From NCBI GenBank assembly GCA_030530215.1, contig JAUMVJ010000002.1, positions 124,001-188,000 of the forward strand: a stretch of 64,000 nucleotides of DNA. Direction: 5' to 3'. A program made the position numbers and the translations under genes. Position 1 is the first letter of the stretch. The number at the start of each line of letters is the position of its first letter. The notes beneath the pieces were generated by a model. It saw only the letters and a list, made by a program, of their open reading frames with translations, did no database searches and was not told where the DNA came from. Positions 1 through 9,219 of the stretch are shown here, one piece after another. The DNA comes from Coriobacteriia bacterium (GTDB lineage Bacteria > Actinomycetota > Coriobacteriia > Coriobacteriales > Eggerthellaceae).

Positions 1-495
1 GCCGAGCACGATGCTCTGACTGATCTTCTTAACCACGGCTCATACGATCGTTTGCTTGGTTTGTACGAGAAGAAGGGCGCCCATTTTGCTCTCATCCTGT
101 GCGACGTCGATACCTTTAAGCAGGTTAACGATACGTATGGCCATGAGGTGGGCGACCAGATTTTGAAGCGCGTGGCCAGCATGCTCAAGGCTACTTTCCG
201 CACCATCGACCATGTATGCCGCATCGGCGGCGATGAGTTCGCGGTCATCATGGTCGAGATGACGAGCGATTTGAGCTACACCATCGAGGAAAAGATCGCT
301 GCGTTGAACAACCAGTTGCTTCAGCCTACCGAAAGCCTTCCAGGGGTTTCTTTGAGCGTCGGCGTGGCCTTTTCCGATAGGGAGAATCCGGGGGCTGGCA
401 TATACCAGGACGCCGACAAGGCCCTGTATCGCACCAAGGAAAACGGGCGTTGCGGCGTGAACTTCTACGGTGACGGCGAGCAGTCGGCCCAGTAA
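1..495 (+). CDS. Diguanylate cyclase GGDEF domain, C-terminal part (5' end outside window)
   Basis: The reading frame is open from base 1, so the start and any sensory domain lie upstream of the window. The visible part is a complete GGDEF domain, which condenses two GTP into cyclic di-GMP. It begins with the DxLTxLxN-like entry (DALTDLLNH), has the metal-binding stretch CDVDTFKQVND, and carries an intact GGDEF active site around bases 226-240. Five residues before that is RTID, the RxxD product-inhibition I-site, so feedback inhibition by c-di-GMP is expected. The gene ends 134 bases before the next one. Catalytic competence is inferred from the intact motifs; the signal sensed cannot be judged. 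Confidence 0.9.
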   Translation, partial: AEHDALTDLLNHGSYDRLLGLYEKKGAHFALILCDVDTFKQVNDTYGHEVGDQILKRVASMLKATFRTIDHVCRIGGDEFAVIMVEMTSDLSYTIEEKIAALNNQLLQPTESLPGVSLSVGVAFSDRENPGAGIYQDADKALYRTKENGRCGVNFYGDGEQSAQ

Positions 496-629
496 GCAAT
501 GAATTGGCGCTAAATGTTGCCGATACAGGTTTTATGAGCTGCGACAAAAGGCGACAGGTTGTAAAATTTCCGAAAAAGACCAAAGGTTGAATCGAAACAT
601 AACGTGTGTGTTCGAAAGGGCGTAAAGGC

Positions 630-1583
630 ATGATTTCTCAGCGTAAAATCGGCATTATCGGTCTTGGGCACGTGGGTGCCCATGTGGCAAACAGCCTTCT
701 TCTGCAGGGCATTGCGGACGAGTTGTACCTGTGCGCGCTCAACGACCAGAAAGTGATCTCTGAGGCTCAGGACCTGCACGATTCTTTGAGTTTTTGCCCT
801 TACAACACTCAGATCATCAACGTGGGCGATCGCTACGAGGATCTTGCCCAGTGCAACATCATCATCAATGCCGCCGGCAACGTTGCCGCGGTTGCCGAAA
901 GCCGCGATGGCGAGCTTACCGCCTCTACCGATTCGGCCCGCACCTTCGTTGACCGCATTTTGGACGCTGGCTTCGATGGCATCATCATCAATGTTTCCAA
1001 TCCTAACGACGTTGTTTGCACGGCCATCTGGCACCTTACTGGCTACGACCCCAAAAAGATCATCGGCACCGGCTGCGGCCTTGATACCGCTCGCCTGCGC
1101 TCCGAGATTTCCAAGGTCACTGGCGTCAGCCCTAAGTCGATCGGCGCCTACATGATCGGCGAGCATGGCTTCACCCAGGTCGCCGCGTGGGGTATCGCCG
1201 CCATTGCCGGTAAGCCCATCCATGATCTTGCCAAAGAAGACCCTGAGCGCTACGACTTCGATACCGCCGAGGTGGAGGATCGCGCTCGCAAGGGCGGCTA
1301 CGTCACCTATGCCGGCAAGGGCTGCACCGAGTACGCTATTGCCAACTGCACCGCCCGCCTGTGCGCCGCCATCCTTCACAACGAGCATGCGGTTATCTCT
1401 GTTTCCACGCTTATGTGCGGTCAATATGGCGAGGAGGGTGTCTACGCCTCTTTGCCCTGCGTTATCGGCGCCGATGGCGTCGAGCAAGTTTTGGCCCCCA
1501 AGCTCACTCTTGCTGAAGAGCACGGCTTCCATCGCAGCTGTGATCACATCCGCGACAACATCTCCAAGCTTCCCTGGTGGTAG
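630..1583 (+). CDS. L-2-hydroxyacid dehydrogenase, lactate/hydroxyisocaproate (hicDH) type
   Basis: NAD-dependent 2-ketoacid/2-hydroxyacid oxidoreductase of the lactate/malate dehydrogenase family. The N-terminus has the Rossmann motif GLGHVG (about residues 11-16), the central part has NVSNPND, and the catalytic His179 sits in IGEHG. The substrate loop carries an Arg in ESRDGEL, as in lactate and hydroxyisocaproate dehydrogenases. I chose ATG 630, preceded by AAAGGG at a good distance, over the upstream GTG at 606. It ends 33 bases before the histidine kinase, so co-transcription is likely. It could supply 2-hydroxy acids to the CoA-transferase/dehydratase operon starting at 11755; that link is inference. 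The sequence does not separate lactate from branched or aromatic substrates. Confidence 0.82.
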   Translation: MISQRKIGIIGLGHVGAHVANSLLLQGIADELYLCALNDQKVISEAQDLHDSLSFCPYNTQIINVGDRYEDLAQCNIIINAAGNVAAVAESRDGELTASTDSARTFVDRILDAGFDGIIINVSNPNDVVCTAIWHLTGYDPKKIIGTGCGLDTARLRSEISKVTGVSPKSIGAYMIGEHGFTQVAAWGIAAIAGKPIHDLAKEDPERYDFDTAEVEDRARKGGYVTYAGKGCTEYAIANCTARLCAAILHNEHAVISVSTLMCGQYGEEGVYASLPCVIGADGVEQVLAPKLTLAEEHGFHRSCDHIRDNISKLPWW

Positions 1584-1616
1584 TAAGCGAAGGCGCTAGA
1601 AGAAGTAGGACGACCA

Positions 1617-4538
1617 ATGGCTGATTTCCGCGAAAAACATCCCGTTCCTTGTCCGGAGGATTCAGGCGCTGGCACCTTTGTGGGCGCGGCGCAAAACGAA
1701 TTCGCTGATATGTCCGAGATAATCGCCGCTGTCGAAATGGGAATCTGGCATATCGAGCTCGTGGAAGGGGAGGCCCCGAAGCTTCTGTCGAACGCCACCA
1801 TGCTCAAGCTTTTGGGCTTGGCCGATAAGGCGGATAGCGTGTCGCCTGCGGGAGCCTATGAATTTTGGTACTCCCGTATTAAGCCCGAAGCGGTTGAGTC
1901 GGTTGCGGCAAGCGTCGCAAAGATGTGCACCGGCGAGCGCGACGAGAACACCTATCTTTGGATCCATCCCGAATTGGGTGAGCGCTACGTTCGCTGCGGC
2001 GGCACTGCCTACGAGGTGCCCGGCGGCTACGTGCTGCGCGGTTATCATTACGACGTCGATGACATCGTCCGCGACCAGCAAAAGCAGGAAAAGCGTCTTC
2101 AGAAGAGCCTTCTTGTGGAAAAAGCCCACTCCGAGGTCATTTCGGCGCTCTCCACCATATACACCACCATCTTCAACGCCAACCTCATCACACACGAATA
2201 CGAGATCATCAACAGCGTCAGGCTTATGAAGGAAACGATCCCGCGCAAGGGTGATTTCGAGGAGGTCAAAGAGCAAATCCTCGCCGCTTTCATGGCCCCT
2301 GACATGATTGACGACATGCGTGAATTTCTTGATATAGGAACGCTCTCCGATCGCCTGCGCGAGTCCAACACCATCGTGTGCGAGTACCGCAACCCGGAGA
2401 ATCGCTGGTTCCAGGCGCGTTTCATCGTGAAGAGCCGCCTTGACACCGGTGAGGTGCGCGATGTTCTCTACGTTGCGTGCGACTTCACCGAAGAAAAACT
2501 TCACGATCTCGAGCAGCAAGCGCAGCTCAGGGAAACCTTGGCCGCAAAGGAAGACAAGATTCAGGTTATCGGCGCGTTCTCTTCTATCTACAAGGAGTTC
2601 TGCGTTCTTAATCTTGAAACGAAACAGTTCCATATCGAGGCCGGCGAGTACTGGGAGCGTCAGCGTAAGAAGATCGAGGGCTCCTTCGACGACCTTATTG
2701 GCATGATGTTCGCGCATAATCTCTCGCCGGAGTACGCTGACGATCCGGATGCGCATGCTTATTTCGATTTGAACAGCTTAGGGGAGCGCCTGAAAGATCG
2801 CGACGTCATCTCCCGCGAATTCAAGGACATCTACGGAGCTTGGTTTGCGATCGTCTTCATCGTGAAGGAGCGTGCTGAGGACGGCAGGGTTGTCGAAGTT
2901 CTGTTTGCCGCGCAAGACGTCGACGACCAAAAGCGCAAGGAGCTTGAGCAGGAAGCCGCGCTTAAGGACGCTCTTATGGTGGCGCGCCATGCGAGCCGCG
3001 CAAAGTCGTCGTTCTTAAGCAATATGAGCCACGATATCCGCACTCCCTTGAATGCCATCATCGGCTTTACCGCCCTGGCGCAAACCCATATCGACGAAAC
3101 CGAGCAGGTGCAGGATTACCTAGGCAAAATCCACACTTCAAGCGAGCATTTGCTTTCCCTCATCAATGAGATTTTGGATATGAGCCGCATCGAAAGCGGC
3201 GCGGTTAAGCTTGAAGAGGGCGTGGTGCACATGCCCGAGGTGCTGCATGACCTGCGCATTCTTATCCAGGGCCAGATTGCCGCTAAGCGCCAGCACCTCT
3301 ACATCGACACCCAGGATGTTATGGATGAAGACGTGGTAACCGACAAACTGCGTCTGAACCAGATTTTGATAAACATCGTGAGCAACGCGATTAAGTACAC
3401 CCCCAACGATGGTGACATCATCATCCGTATTGCCGAAAAGCCGAGCTCCCTTAAGGGATATGTTACCTACGTGTTCGATGTCAAGGACAACGGCATTGGC
3501 ATGTCGTCTGAGTTCGTCGACCATATTTTCGATGACTTCGCCCGCGAGAACACCTCCACGGTAAGCGGAATCCAGGGTACGGGCCTGGGCATGTCCATCA
3601 CTAAGAACATCATTGATTTGATGAATGGATCGATCGAGGTTAAAAGCGAGCTGGGCAAAGGCTCTGAGTTCGTGGTGACCCTTGATTTCAAGGTGGCCAG
3701 CCAGCCAGTGGTCTACCGTCCGCGCGTTGAGCTTTTGGGTGCTAAGGTTTTGGTGGTCGACGACGACATCAACACCTGCCAGAGTGTGAGCAAGATGCTG
3801 CGCGAGATTCAGATGCGTCCGCAATGGACAACCTCCGGCAAAGAGGCGATTGTTCGCGCTCAGGAGGCGGCCGACATCAAGGATGAGTACAAGGCTTACA
3901 TTATTGATTATCTGATGCCCGACATGAACGGCATCGAAACCGTCAGGCGCATTCGCCGGGTCATCGGCGACGAGGCGCCCATCATCGTTTTAACGGCATA
4001 TGATTGGACGAGCTTCGAGGATGAAGCGCGCGAGGCCGGCGTTACGGCCTTCGTGGAAAAACCTTTGTTCATGTCGGAACTTAAGGCGGTTTTGTCTGAG
4101 CCTGTTGAGCTTGCGCCGGGCAGCGAGCAAGACGCCTTACTGTCCTGCGACTTCAGCGGCAAGCGCATCCTTCTTGCAGAGGACAACGATCTTAACCGTG
4201 AGATTGCCGCGGCCATCCTGGAGGATTTTGGCTTCGAGGTCGATGCCGCCCGCGATGGCGTTGAAGCGATTGAACTGTTGGCCGACAGCGCTCCTGACCG
4301 CTACGACTTGATTTTGATGGACATTCAGATGCCCCGGATGGACGGTTATGCCGCCGCCCGCGAGATTCGCTCTTGGCAAGGCTCCCCTAAGGCCAGCATT
4401 CCCATTGTGGCCATGACGGCAAACGCCTTCGAGGAGGATAGGCAGCTCGCGCTGGCGGCAGGCATGAACGACCACATCGCCAAGCCAATCGATCCAAAGG
4501 TCGTCGCTGAAACCCTGAGCAGGGTTTTCGTTGGATAG
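1617..4538 (+). CDS. Hybrid sensor histidine kinase with two receiver domains
   Basis: A 973-residue hybrid kinase without obvious membrane segments, so probably cytosolic. The first ~440 residues contain PAS-like repeats with EYRNPENRWFQARF and REFKDIYGAWFAIVF-type segments. A HisKA domain follows with the phospho-acceptor His472 in SHDIRTPLN, then the ATPase with N-box (NIVSNAIKYTP), DNGIGM and GTGLGMSI. Two receivers follow: the first starts KVLVVDDD with phospho-acceptor Asp764 (IIDYLMPDMNG); the second starts RILLAEDND with Asp902 (LMDIQMPRMDG). There is no DNA-binding output, so the receivers probably pass phosphate to another protein or act in self-control. It lies close behind the hydroxyacid dehydrogenase gene and 249 bases before hydA. 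The signal is unknown. Confidence 0.93.
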   Translation: MADFREKHPVPCPEDSGAGTFVGAAQNEFADMSEIIAAVEMGIWHIELVEGEAPKLLSNATMLKLLGLADKADSVSPAGAYEFWYSRIKPEAVESVAASVAKMCTGERDENTYLWIHPELGERYVRCGGTAYEVPGGYVLRGYHYDVDDIVRDQQKQEKRLQKSLLVEKAHSEVISALSTIYTTIFNANLITHEYEIINSVRLMKETIPRKGDFEEVKEQILAAFMAPDMIDDMREFLDIGTLSDRLRESNTIVCEYRNPENRWFQARFIVKSRLDTGEVRDVLYVACDFTEEKLHDLEQQAQLRETLAAKEDKIQVIGAFSSIYKEFCVLNLETKQFHIEAGEYWERQRKKIEGSFDDLIGMMFAHNLSPEYADDPDAHAYFDLNSLGERLKDRDVISREFKDIYGAWFAIVFIVKERAEDGRVVEVLFAAQDVDDQKRKELEQEAALKDALMVARHASRAKSSFLSNMSHDIRTPLNAIIGFTALAQTHIDETEQVQDYLGKIHTSSEHLLSLINEILDMSRIESGAVKLEEGVVHMPEVLHDLRILIQGQIAAKRQHLYIDTQDVMDEDVVTDKLRLNQILINIVSNAIKYTPNDGDIIIRIAEKPSSLKGYVTYVFDVKDNGIGMSSEFVDHIFDDFARENTSTVSGIQGTGLGMSITKNIIDLMNGSIEVKSELGKGSEFVVTLDFKVASQPVVYRPRVELLGAKVLVVDDDINTCQSVSKMLREIQMRPQWTTSGKEAIVRAQEAADIKDEYKAYIIDYLMPDMNGIETVRRIRRVIGDEAPIIVLTAYDWTSFEDEAREAGVTAFVEKPLFMSELKAVLSEPVELAPGSEQDALLSCDFSGKRILLAEDNDLNREIAAAILEDFGFEVDAARDGVEAIELLADSAPDRYDLILMDIQMPRMDGYAAAREIRSWQGSPKASIPIVAMTANAFEEDRQLALAAGMNDHIAKPIDPKVVAETLSRVFVG

Positions 4539-4787
4539 CTTTTCAGGCTTTCTGCCAAAAACGTAATTCCTTGAAGCGGAGCCCGAGGGCGATTTTGTGC
4601 ATTGATCGCGCTTGGGCAGCCGCTTTGCCATTTTTAGCTTTCGCCGCTCGTTTCAGATACTAAAACCCTCTTTTGCGCAAGGTGGGCTACCATATGCATA
4701 TTCACATTTCTCTGTGCTGTCAGATTGCGTGCCTGCGTATGCACGATTTTTTGTAGGTTTCACGCAACCGAAGAGGAAGGGTCTGCC

Positions 4788-6506
4788 ATGCCTAGCGTAA
4801 GCATCGACGGTATCGTCGTGGAGGCACCGGAGGGTGCCACGATTCTTGATGCCGCAAAACTTGCCGGCGTTGATATTCCGACGCTGTGCTTTATGCCCAA
4901 GATCAACGAAATCGGCGGCTGCCGTGTTTGCGTGGTCGAGGTTGAGGGTCAGGACAACCTGGCCGCTGCCTGCAATTCGTCCGTGTTCGAGGGCATGAAG
5001 GTGCGCACCTCGACCCCGCGCGTCATCGAGACGCGCCGCATCAACGTTGAGTCCATTCTTTCCAGCCATCGCAGCGAGTGCACCACCTGCAAGCGTAGCG
5101 GCACCTGCGCGCTTCAGTCTTTGGCGGCCGACGTGTGCGCTGAGGAAAGCTTCCAGCCTGCAAACTTCGATTTCGAGGAATGGGATAAGGATTTCCCTTT
5201 GCAGCGTGACGAAAGCAAATGCATTCGCTGCATGCGTTGCGTGGCCGAATGCGCAAGCGTTCAACATTGCTCCGTTTGGGAGGCCGACCCTCTGTATGCC
5301 TATCGCGGTATCCGCGTTGCGGGCAACACGAGCATCGACAAGGCTGGCTGCGCTTTGTGCGGCCAGTGCATCACCCATTGCCCGACCGGCGCTTTGACTG
5401 AGCGCGACGATACGCGCAAAGTTCTGAGCGCTCTGGCCGACCCCAATCTGGTGACGGTTGTCCAGGTGGCGCCCGCCATTCGTTCTGCTTGGGGCGAGGG
5501 CGTGGGCCTAACGCGCGAGGAAGCCACGCAGGGCCGCATGGTTTCTGCTTTGCGTGCGCTTGGCTTCGATCATGTTTACGACACCGATTTTGCTGCCGAC
5601 CTTACCATCATGGAGGAAGGCAACGAGTTCATCGAATGGGTGAAGGAAGGCAAGCCTCGCCCCATGTTCACCAGCTGCTGTCCAGGTTGGGTGCGCTTCG
5701 CTAAGTTGCATTATCCCCAGTTCGTGGGTCAGCTTTCTTCCAGCAAGGCACCTCATCAGATGCTCGGCGCCACCGCCAAGGCTTTGCTTTCCGATAAGGC
5801 TGCCGAAGAGGGCAAGCGCGTGTTCGTCGTGTCGGTGATGCCTTGCGTTGCCAAGAAGTACGAGGCCGCAGTGCCTCAGCTTTCAACCGAGGCAGGCCAG
5901 GACGTCGATGCTGTTTTGACCACGCGTGAGTTCGATCGTATGCTGCGCATGTTCAACGTCGACTGCGCTTCCTTGCCCGAAACCAAGTTCGACGATCCTC
6001 TGGGAACCTCCACCGGTGCCGGCACCATTTTCGGTCGTACGGGTGGCGTTATGGAAGCTGCTCTTCGCTCCGCCGCCTTCCTTCTTACCGGAGAGAACCC
6101 CGACTTCTCCACCTGCAACACCACGGCGGCCACGTCCGAGAAGCCTTGGGTCGAAAAGCAACTCGATATTGCCGATTTGCATCTGAGTATCGCGATTGCG
6201 AGCGGCCTGGAGAACACGGCGACCTTGCTCGACGCCTTGGATTCCGGCGAGGCGAGCTACGACTTCGTCGAGATTATGGCATGCCCTGGTGGGTGCGTCG
6301 GCGGCGGCGGTCAGCCCATTTCCTTCAACGAGGAGCTTGCGGCCGAGCGTGCTGGTGTCCTGAATTCGCTTGATGGCGCTGATGTTCTGCGCTACTCGCA
6401 TGAGAATCCCGACATTGCGGCAATTTATGAGCGTCTGTACGACCACCCCTTGTCCGAGAAGGCCGAGGAGCTCCTGCATACCGATCAGGAAGCCTGGGAA
6501 ATCTAG
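4788..6506 (+). CDS. hydA: [FeFe] hydrogenase, monomeric clostridial (CpI-like) type
   Basis: Catalyses reversible proton reduction / H2 oxidation with ferredoxin-like electron carriers, probably in the cytosol. Domain order: N-terminal [2Fe-2S] ferredoxin fold (CRVC motif), the His-ligated cluster motif HRSECTTCKRSGTC, two [4Fe-4S] motifs (CIRCMRCVAEC and CALCGQCITHC), then the H-cluster domain. All three signatures are intact: TSCCPGW with Cys297/298, MPCVAKKYE with Cys353, and MACPGGCVGGGGQP with Cys499 and Cys503. ATG 4788 is preceded by AGAGGAAGG; the 21 residues upstream in the frame do not belong to the ferredoxin fold. The TAG stop abuts hydE directly. Maturation genes E, G and F follow on the same strand, so this is a self-contained hydrogenase locus. 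Electron partner and bias (evolving or uptake) cannot be read from sequence. Confidence 0.96.
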   Translation: MPSVSIDGIVVEAPEGATILDAAKLAGVDIPTLCFMPKINEIGGCRVCVVEVEGQDNLAAACNSSVFEGMKVRTSTPRVIETRRINVESILSSHRSECTTCKRSGTCALQSLAADVCAEESFQPANFDFEEWDKDFPLQRDESKCIRCMRCVAECASVQHCSVWEADPLYAYRGIRVAGNTSIDKAGCALCGQCITHCPTGALTERDDTRKVLSALADPNLVTVVQVAPAIRSAWGEGVGLTREEATQGRMVSALRALGFDHVYDTDFAADLTIMEEGNEFIEWVKEGKPRPMFTSCCPGWVRFAKLHYPQFVGQLSSSKAPHQMLGATAKALLSDKAAEEGKRVFVVSVMPCVAKKYEAAVPQLSTEAGQDVDAVLTTREFDRMLRMFNVDCASLPETKFDDPLGTSTGAGTIFGRTGGVMEAALRSAAFLLTGENPDFSTCNTTAATSEKPWVEKQLDIADLHLSIAIASGLENTATLLDALDSGEASYDFVEIMACPGGCVGGGGQPISFNEELAAERAGVLNSLDGADVLRYSHENPDIAAIYERLYDHPLSEKAEELLHTDQEAWEI

Positions 6507-7595
6507 GTGCCCGAAGAGCAAGATACCGGCGACTTCATGCGTCTGCTTGACAAGCTTGCGGGCACGCATGCCCTTGAGCTTGAGGAATACGAGCTGCTGC
6601 TCGATTGCCTGTCGCCGGAATCTGCCCGGGCTCTCGCGCAGCGCGCCGTTGCGCAGCGCAAGCAGGTTTATGGCAACGCGGTGTTCACGCGCGGTCTTAT
6701 CGAGGTCTCTAGCTACTGCAAGAACGATTGCCTGTACTGCGGCATTCGGAAGTCCAATTCCGGTGCGCGCAGGTACCGTTTAACGGCGGAAGAGATTGTG
6801 TCCTGTGCGGATGCGGGCTACGAGCTGGGTTTTCGCACCTTTGTGCTGCAGGGCGGGGAAGACCCATTCTTCACCGACAAGGTGCTCTCTGAGCTTGTAT
6901 CCCGCATCCGCGAGGCGCATCCCGATTGCGCTATCACCTTGTCGTTCGGAGAGCGGAGCCGCAAAAGCTATGAGCTGCTGTACCGGGCTGGAGCCGAGCG
7001 CTACTTGCTCAGGCACGAGACGGCCTCCCCTGATTTGTATCGTCGTTGGCATCCCGAGTCTATGAGTTTCGACAATCGCATGCGCTGCCTGGGCGACTTG
7101 CGCGAAATCGGCTATGCCGTTGGGGTGGGCTTCATCGTTGGGGCGCCTTTTCAGGCGAACGCCGATTTGGCCCGCGATCTGAAGTTCATCGAGCGCTTTG
7201 GACCCGACATGTGCGGCATCGGGCCGTTTGTTCCACACCATGCCACGCCCTTTGCGGGCTTTGCCGCGGGCACCGTGGAACTTACTTGTTATCTGCTATC
7301 GGCCATCCGCCTTATCGCGCCGAATGTTCTTTTGCCTGCGACCACCGCCCTTGGCACTATTGCGCCGGACGGTAGGGAACAGGGAATCTTGGCTGGCGCC
7401 AACGTGGTTATGCCCAACCTCTCGCCTGTTGTGCATCGCAGGGATTACGACCTCTACGACGGCAAGATCTGCACCGGCGAGGAAGCTGCCGAGTGCCGCG
7501 GGTGCCTAGGCGCCCGGATGCTCTCGGTGGGTTATGAGCTTGCAATCGACCGAGGAGATAAGGCGCCCCTGCCTGCTGATTTCAAGTCCGTATGA
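6507..7595 (+). CDS. hydE: [FeFe] hydrogenase maturase HydE, radical SAM
   Basis: Radical SAM enzyme that takes part in building the dithiomethylamine-bearing diiron subcluster of the H-cluster. The SAM-cluster motif CxxxCxxC is Cys71, Cys75 and Cys78 (CKNDCLYCG), followed by the GGEDP stretch typical of the HydE/PylB/BioB-like barrel. The frame is immediately adjacent to and in phase with the hydA stop: GTG 6507 follows the TAG with no spacer. ATG 6537 is an alternative start, but neither has a strong Shine-Dalgarno; GGGA lies just before the stop of hydA and suits GTG 6507. Translational coupling with hydA is likely. Identity is supported by its place between hydA and hydG. Confidence 0.92.
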   Translation: MPEEQDTGDFMRLLDKLAGTHALELEEYELLLDCLSPESARALAQRAVAQRKQVYGNAVFTRGLIEVSSYCKNDCLYCGIRKSNSGARRYRLTAEEIVSCADAGYELGFRTFVLQGGEDPFFTDKVLSELVSRIREAHPDCAITLSFGERSRKSYELLYRAGAERYLLRHETASPDLYRRWHPESMSFDNRMRCLGDLREIGYAVGVGFIVGAPFQANADLARDLKFIERFGPDMCGIGPFVPHHATPFAGFAAGTVELTCYLLSAIRLIAPNVLLPATTALGTIAPDGREQGILAGANVVMPNLSPVVHRRDYDLYDGKICTGEEAAECRGCLGARMLSVGYELAIDRGDKAPLPADFKSV

Positions 7596-7648
7596 AATTA
7601 AAGCGTTTAGTAAAGCTTAAGTAAGTATTAGTTAGGAAGCGTATTCTT

Positions 7649-9100
7649 ATGGGTATTGTTTATGATCCGAAATCCTTATGTGCTGATGAATTCATCAATG
7701 ACCAGGAGATTTTGGAGACCTTGGCCTATGCCGACGCCCATAAGGACGATATCGAGCTGTGCTATCGCATCTTGGATAAGTGCAAGCCGCATCTGTTTCC
7801 CGTAACCGAGCACGGAGCCATGATCACTCATCGCGAGGCGAGCGTCTTGCTTGCTTGCGAGGACGCGGGTGTGAACGCCGAGATAAGGCGTTTGGCGCAC
7901 GACATCAAGCAGGCTTACTACGGCAACCGCATTGTTTTGTTTGCGCCCTTGTACCTGTCCAACTACTGCGTTAACGGCTGCCTATACTGCCCCTACCACG
8001 CTAAGAATCGTGAGATTCCTCGTCATAAGCTCACGCAAGAGGAAATCAAGGCCGAGGTAATCGCGTTGCAGGACATGGGGCATAAGCGCTTGGCCATCGA
8101 GGCGGGCGAGGACCCCAAGCGCAACCCTATCGAGTACATTCTGGAATCGATGCATACCATCTATTCCATCAAGCACAAGAACGGTGCGATCAGGCGCGTC
8201 AACGTGAACATCGCCGCCACCACGGTGGACGAATATCGCATGCTCAAAGAAGCTGAGATTGGCACCTACATTTTGTTCCAGGAAACCTACAACAAGGAAA
8301 GCTATAAAAAGCTTCATCCCACCGGCCCCAAGAGCGACTACAACTGGCATACCGAGGCGATGGATCGCGCGATGGAAGGCGGCATCGACGATGTTGGCCT
8401 GGGTGTGCTTTTCGGCTTAGAGAGCTATCGGTACGAGTTTGCAGGTCTTATCATGCATGCCGAGCATCTGGAGGCAGCGCATGGGGTTGGCCCCCACACC
8501 ATCAGCGTGCCGCGCGTGAAGCCCGCGATGGACATCGACCCGGATGTCTTCGACAACGGTATCCCCGACGAGATGTTCGAGAAGATCATCGCGCTTATCC
8601 GAATCACCGTCCCTTACACGGGCATGATCATCTCGACGCGTGAGAATCAGGCGGTGCGCGAGAGCGCCCTGAAGTATGGCATCAGTCAGATTTCGGGCGG
8701 CAGCCGCACGAGCGTGGGCGGCTACACTGAGCCTTTGCGCCCACACGATACCGAACAGTTCGATGTGAGCGATCAGCGAAGTTTGGACGAGGTTATTTCA
8801 TGGCTGATCGACCAAAAGCACATCCCCAGCTTCTGCACCGCTTGTTACCGTGCAGGGCGTACGGGCGATAGGTTCATGAGCTTCTGTAAGAGCGGGCAGA
8901 TTTTGAATTACTGCCACCCCAACGCCTTGGTCACCTTGGCGGAGTACCTGAGTGATTATGCCAGCCCTGCTACCGCGCAAAAGGGTTTTGCCCTAATGGA
9001 AGGGGAGCTGGCCAAGATCAAGGACGACAAGCGTCGTGCCCAGTGCGCGTCGGCCATTCAGGCAATCAGGCATGAGGGCTTGCGCGACTACCGTTTCTAG
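7649..9100 (+). CDS. hydG: [FeFe] hydrogenase maturase HydG, tyrosine lyase
   Basis: Radical SAM tyrosine lyase that makes the CO and cyanide ligands of the H-cluster from tyrosine. The N-terminal SAM-cluster motif is Cys107-x3-Cys111-x2-Cys114 (CVNGCLYC) in a ThiH-like barrel. The C-terminus holds the second, HydG-specific cluster motif: CTACYRAGRTGDRFMSFC followed by NYCHPNAL. Length 483 residues is normal. It lies 53 bases behind hydE and 119 bases before hydF; the space before hydF holds no gene. The pair of cluster motifs separates HydG from the related thiamine enzyme ThiH. Confidence 0.95.
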   Translation: MGIVYDPKSLCADEFINDQEILETLAYADAHKDDIELCYRILDKCKPHLFPVTEHGAMITHREASVLLACEDAGVNAEIRRLAHDIKQAYYGNRIVLFAPLYLSNYCVNGCLYCPYHAKNREIPRHKLTQEEIKAEVIALQDMGHKRLAIEAGEDPKRNPIEYILESMHTIYSIKHKNGAIRRVNVNIAATTVDEYRMLKEAEIGTYILFQETYNKESYKKLHPTGPKSDYNWHTEAMDRAMEGGIDDVGLGVLFGLESYRYEFAGLIMHAEHLEAAHGVGPHTISVPRVKPAMDIDPDVFDNGIPDEMFEKIIALIRITVPYTGMIISTRENQAVRESALKYGISQISGGSRTSVGGYTEPLRPHDTEQFDVSDQRSLDEVISWLIDQKHIPSFCTACYRAGRTGDRFMSFCKSGQILNYCHPNALVTLAEYLSDYASPATAQKGFALMEGELAKIKDDKRRAQCASAIQAIRHEGLRDYRF

Positions 9101-9219
9101 GGTGCAGGTTGCATCTTTAAAGTGGGCTGGGGCTTTACGAATGAGACCTCAGCCGCTGTAACGAGGTTTGCGCGTATGCGCAGTATGTCGTGCAAAGAGC
9201 TAGGGAAAGGCTTTGAGTT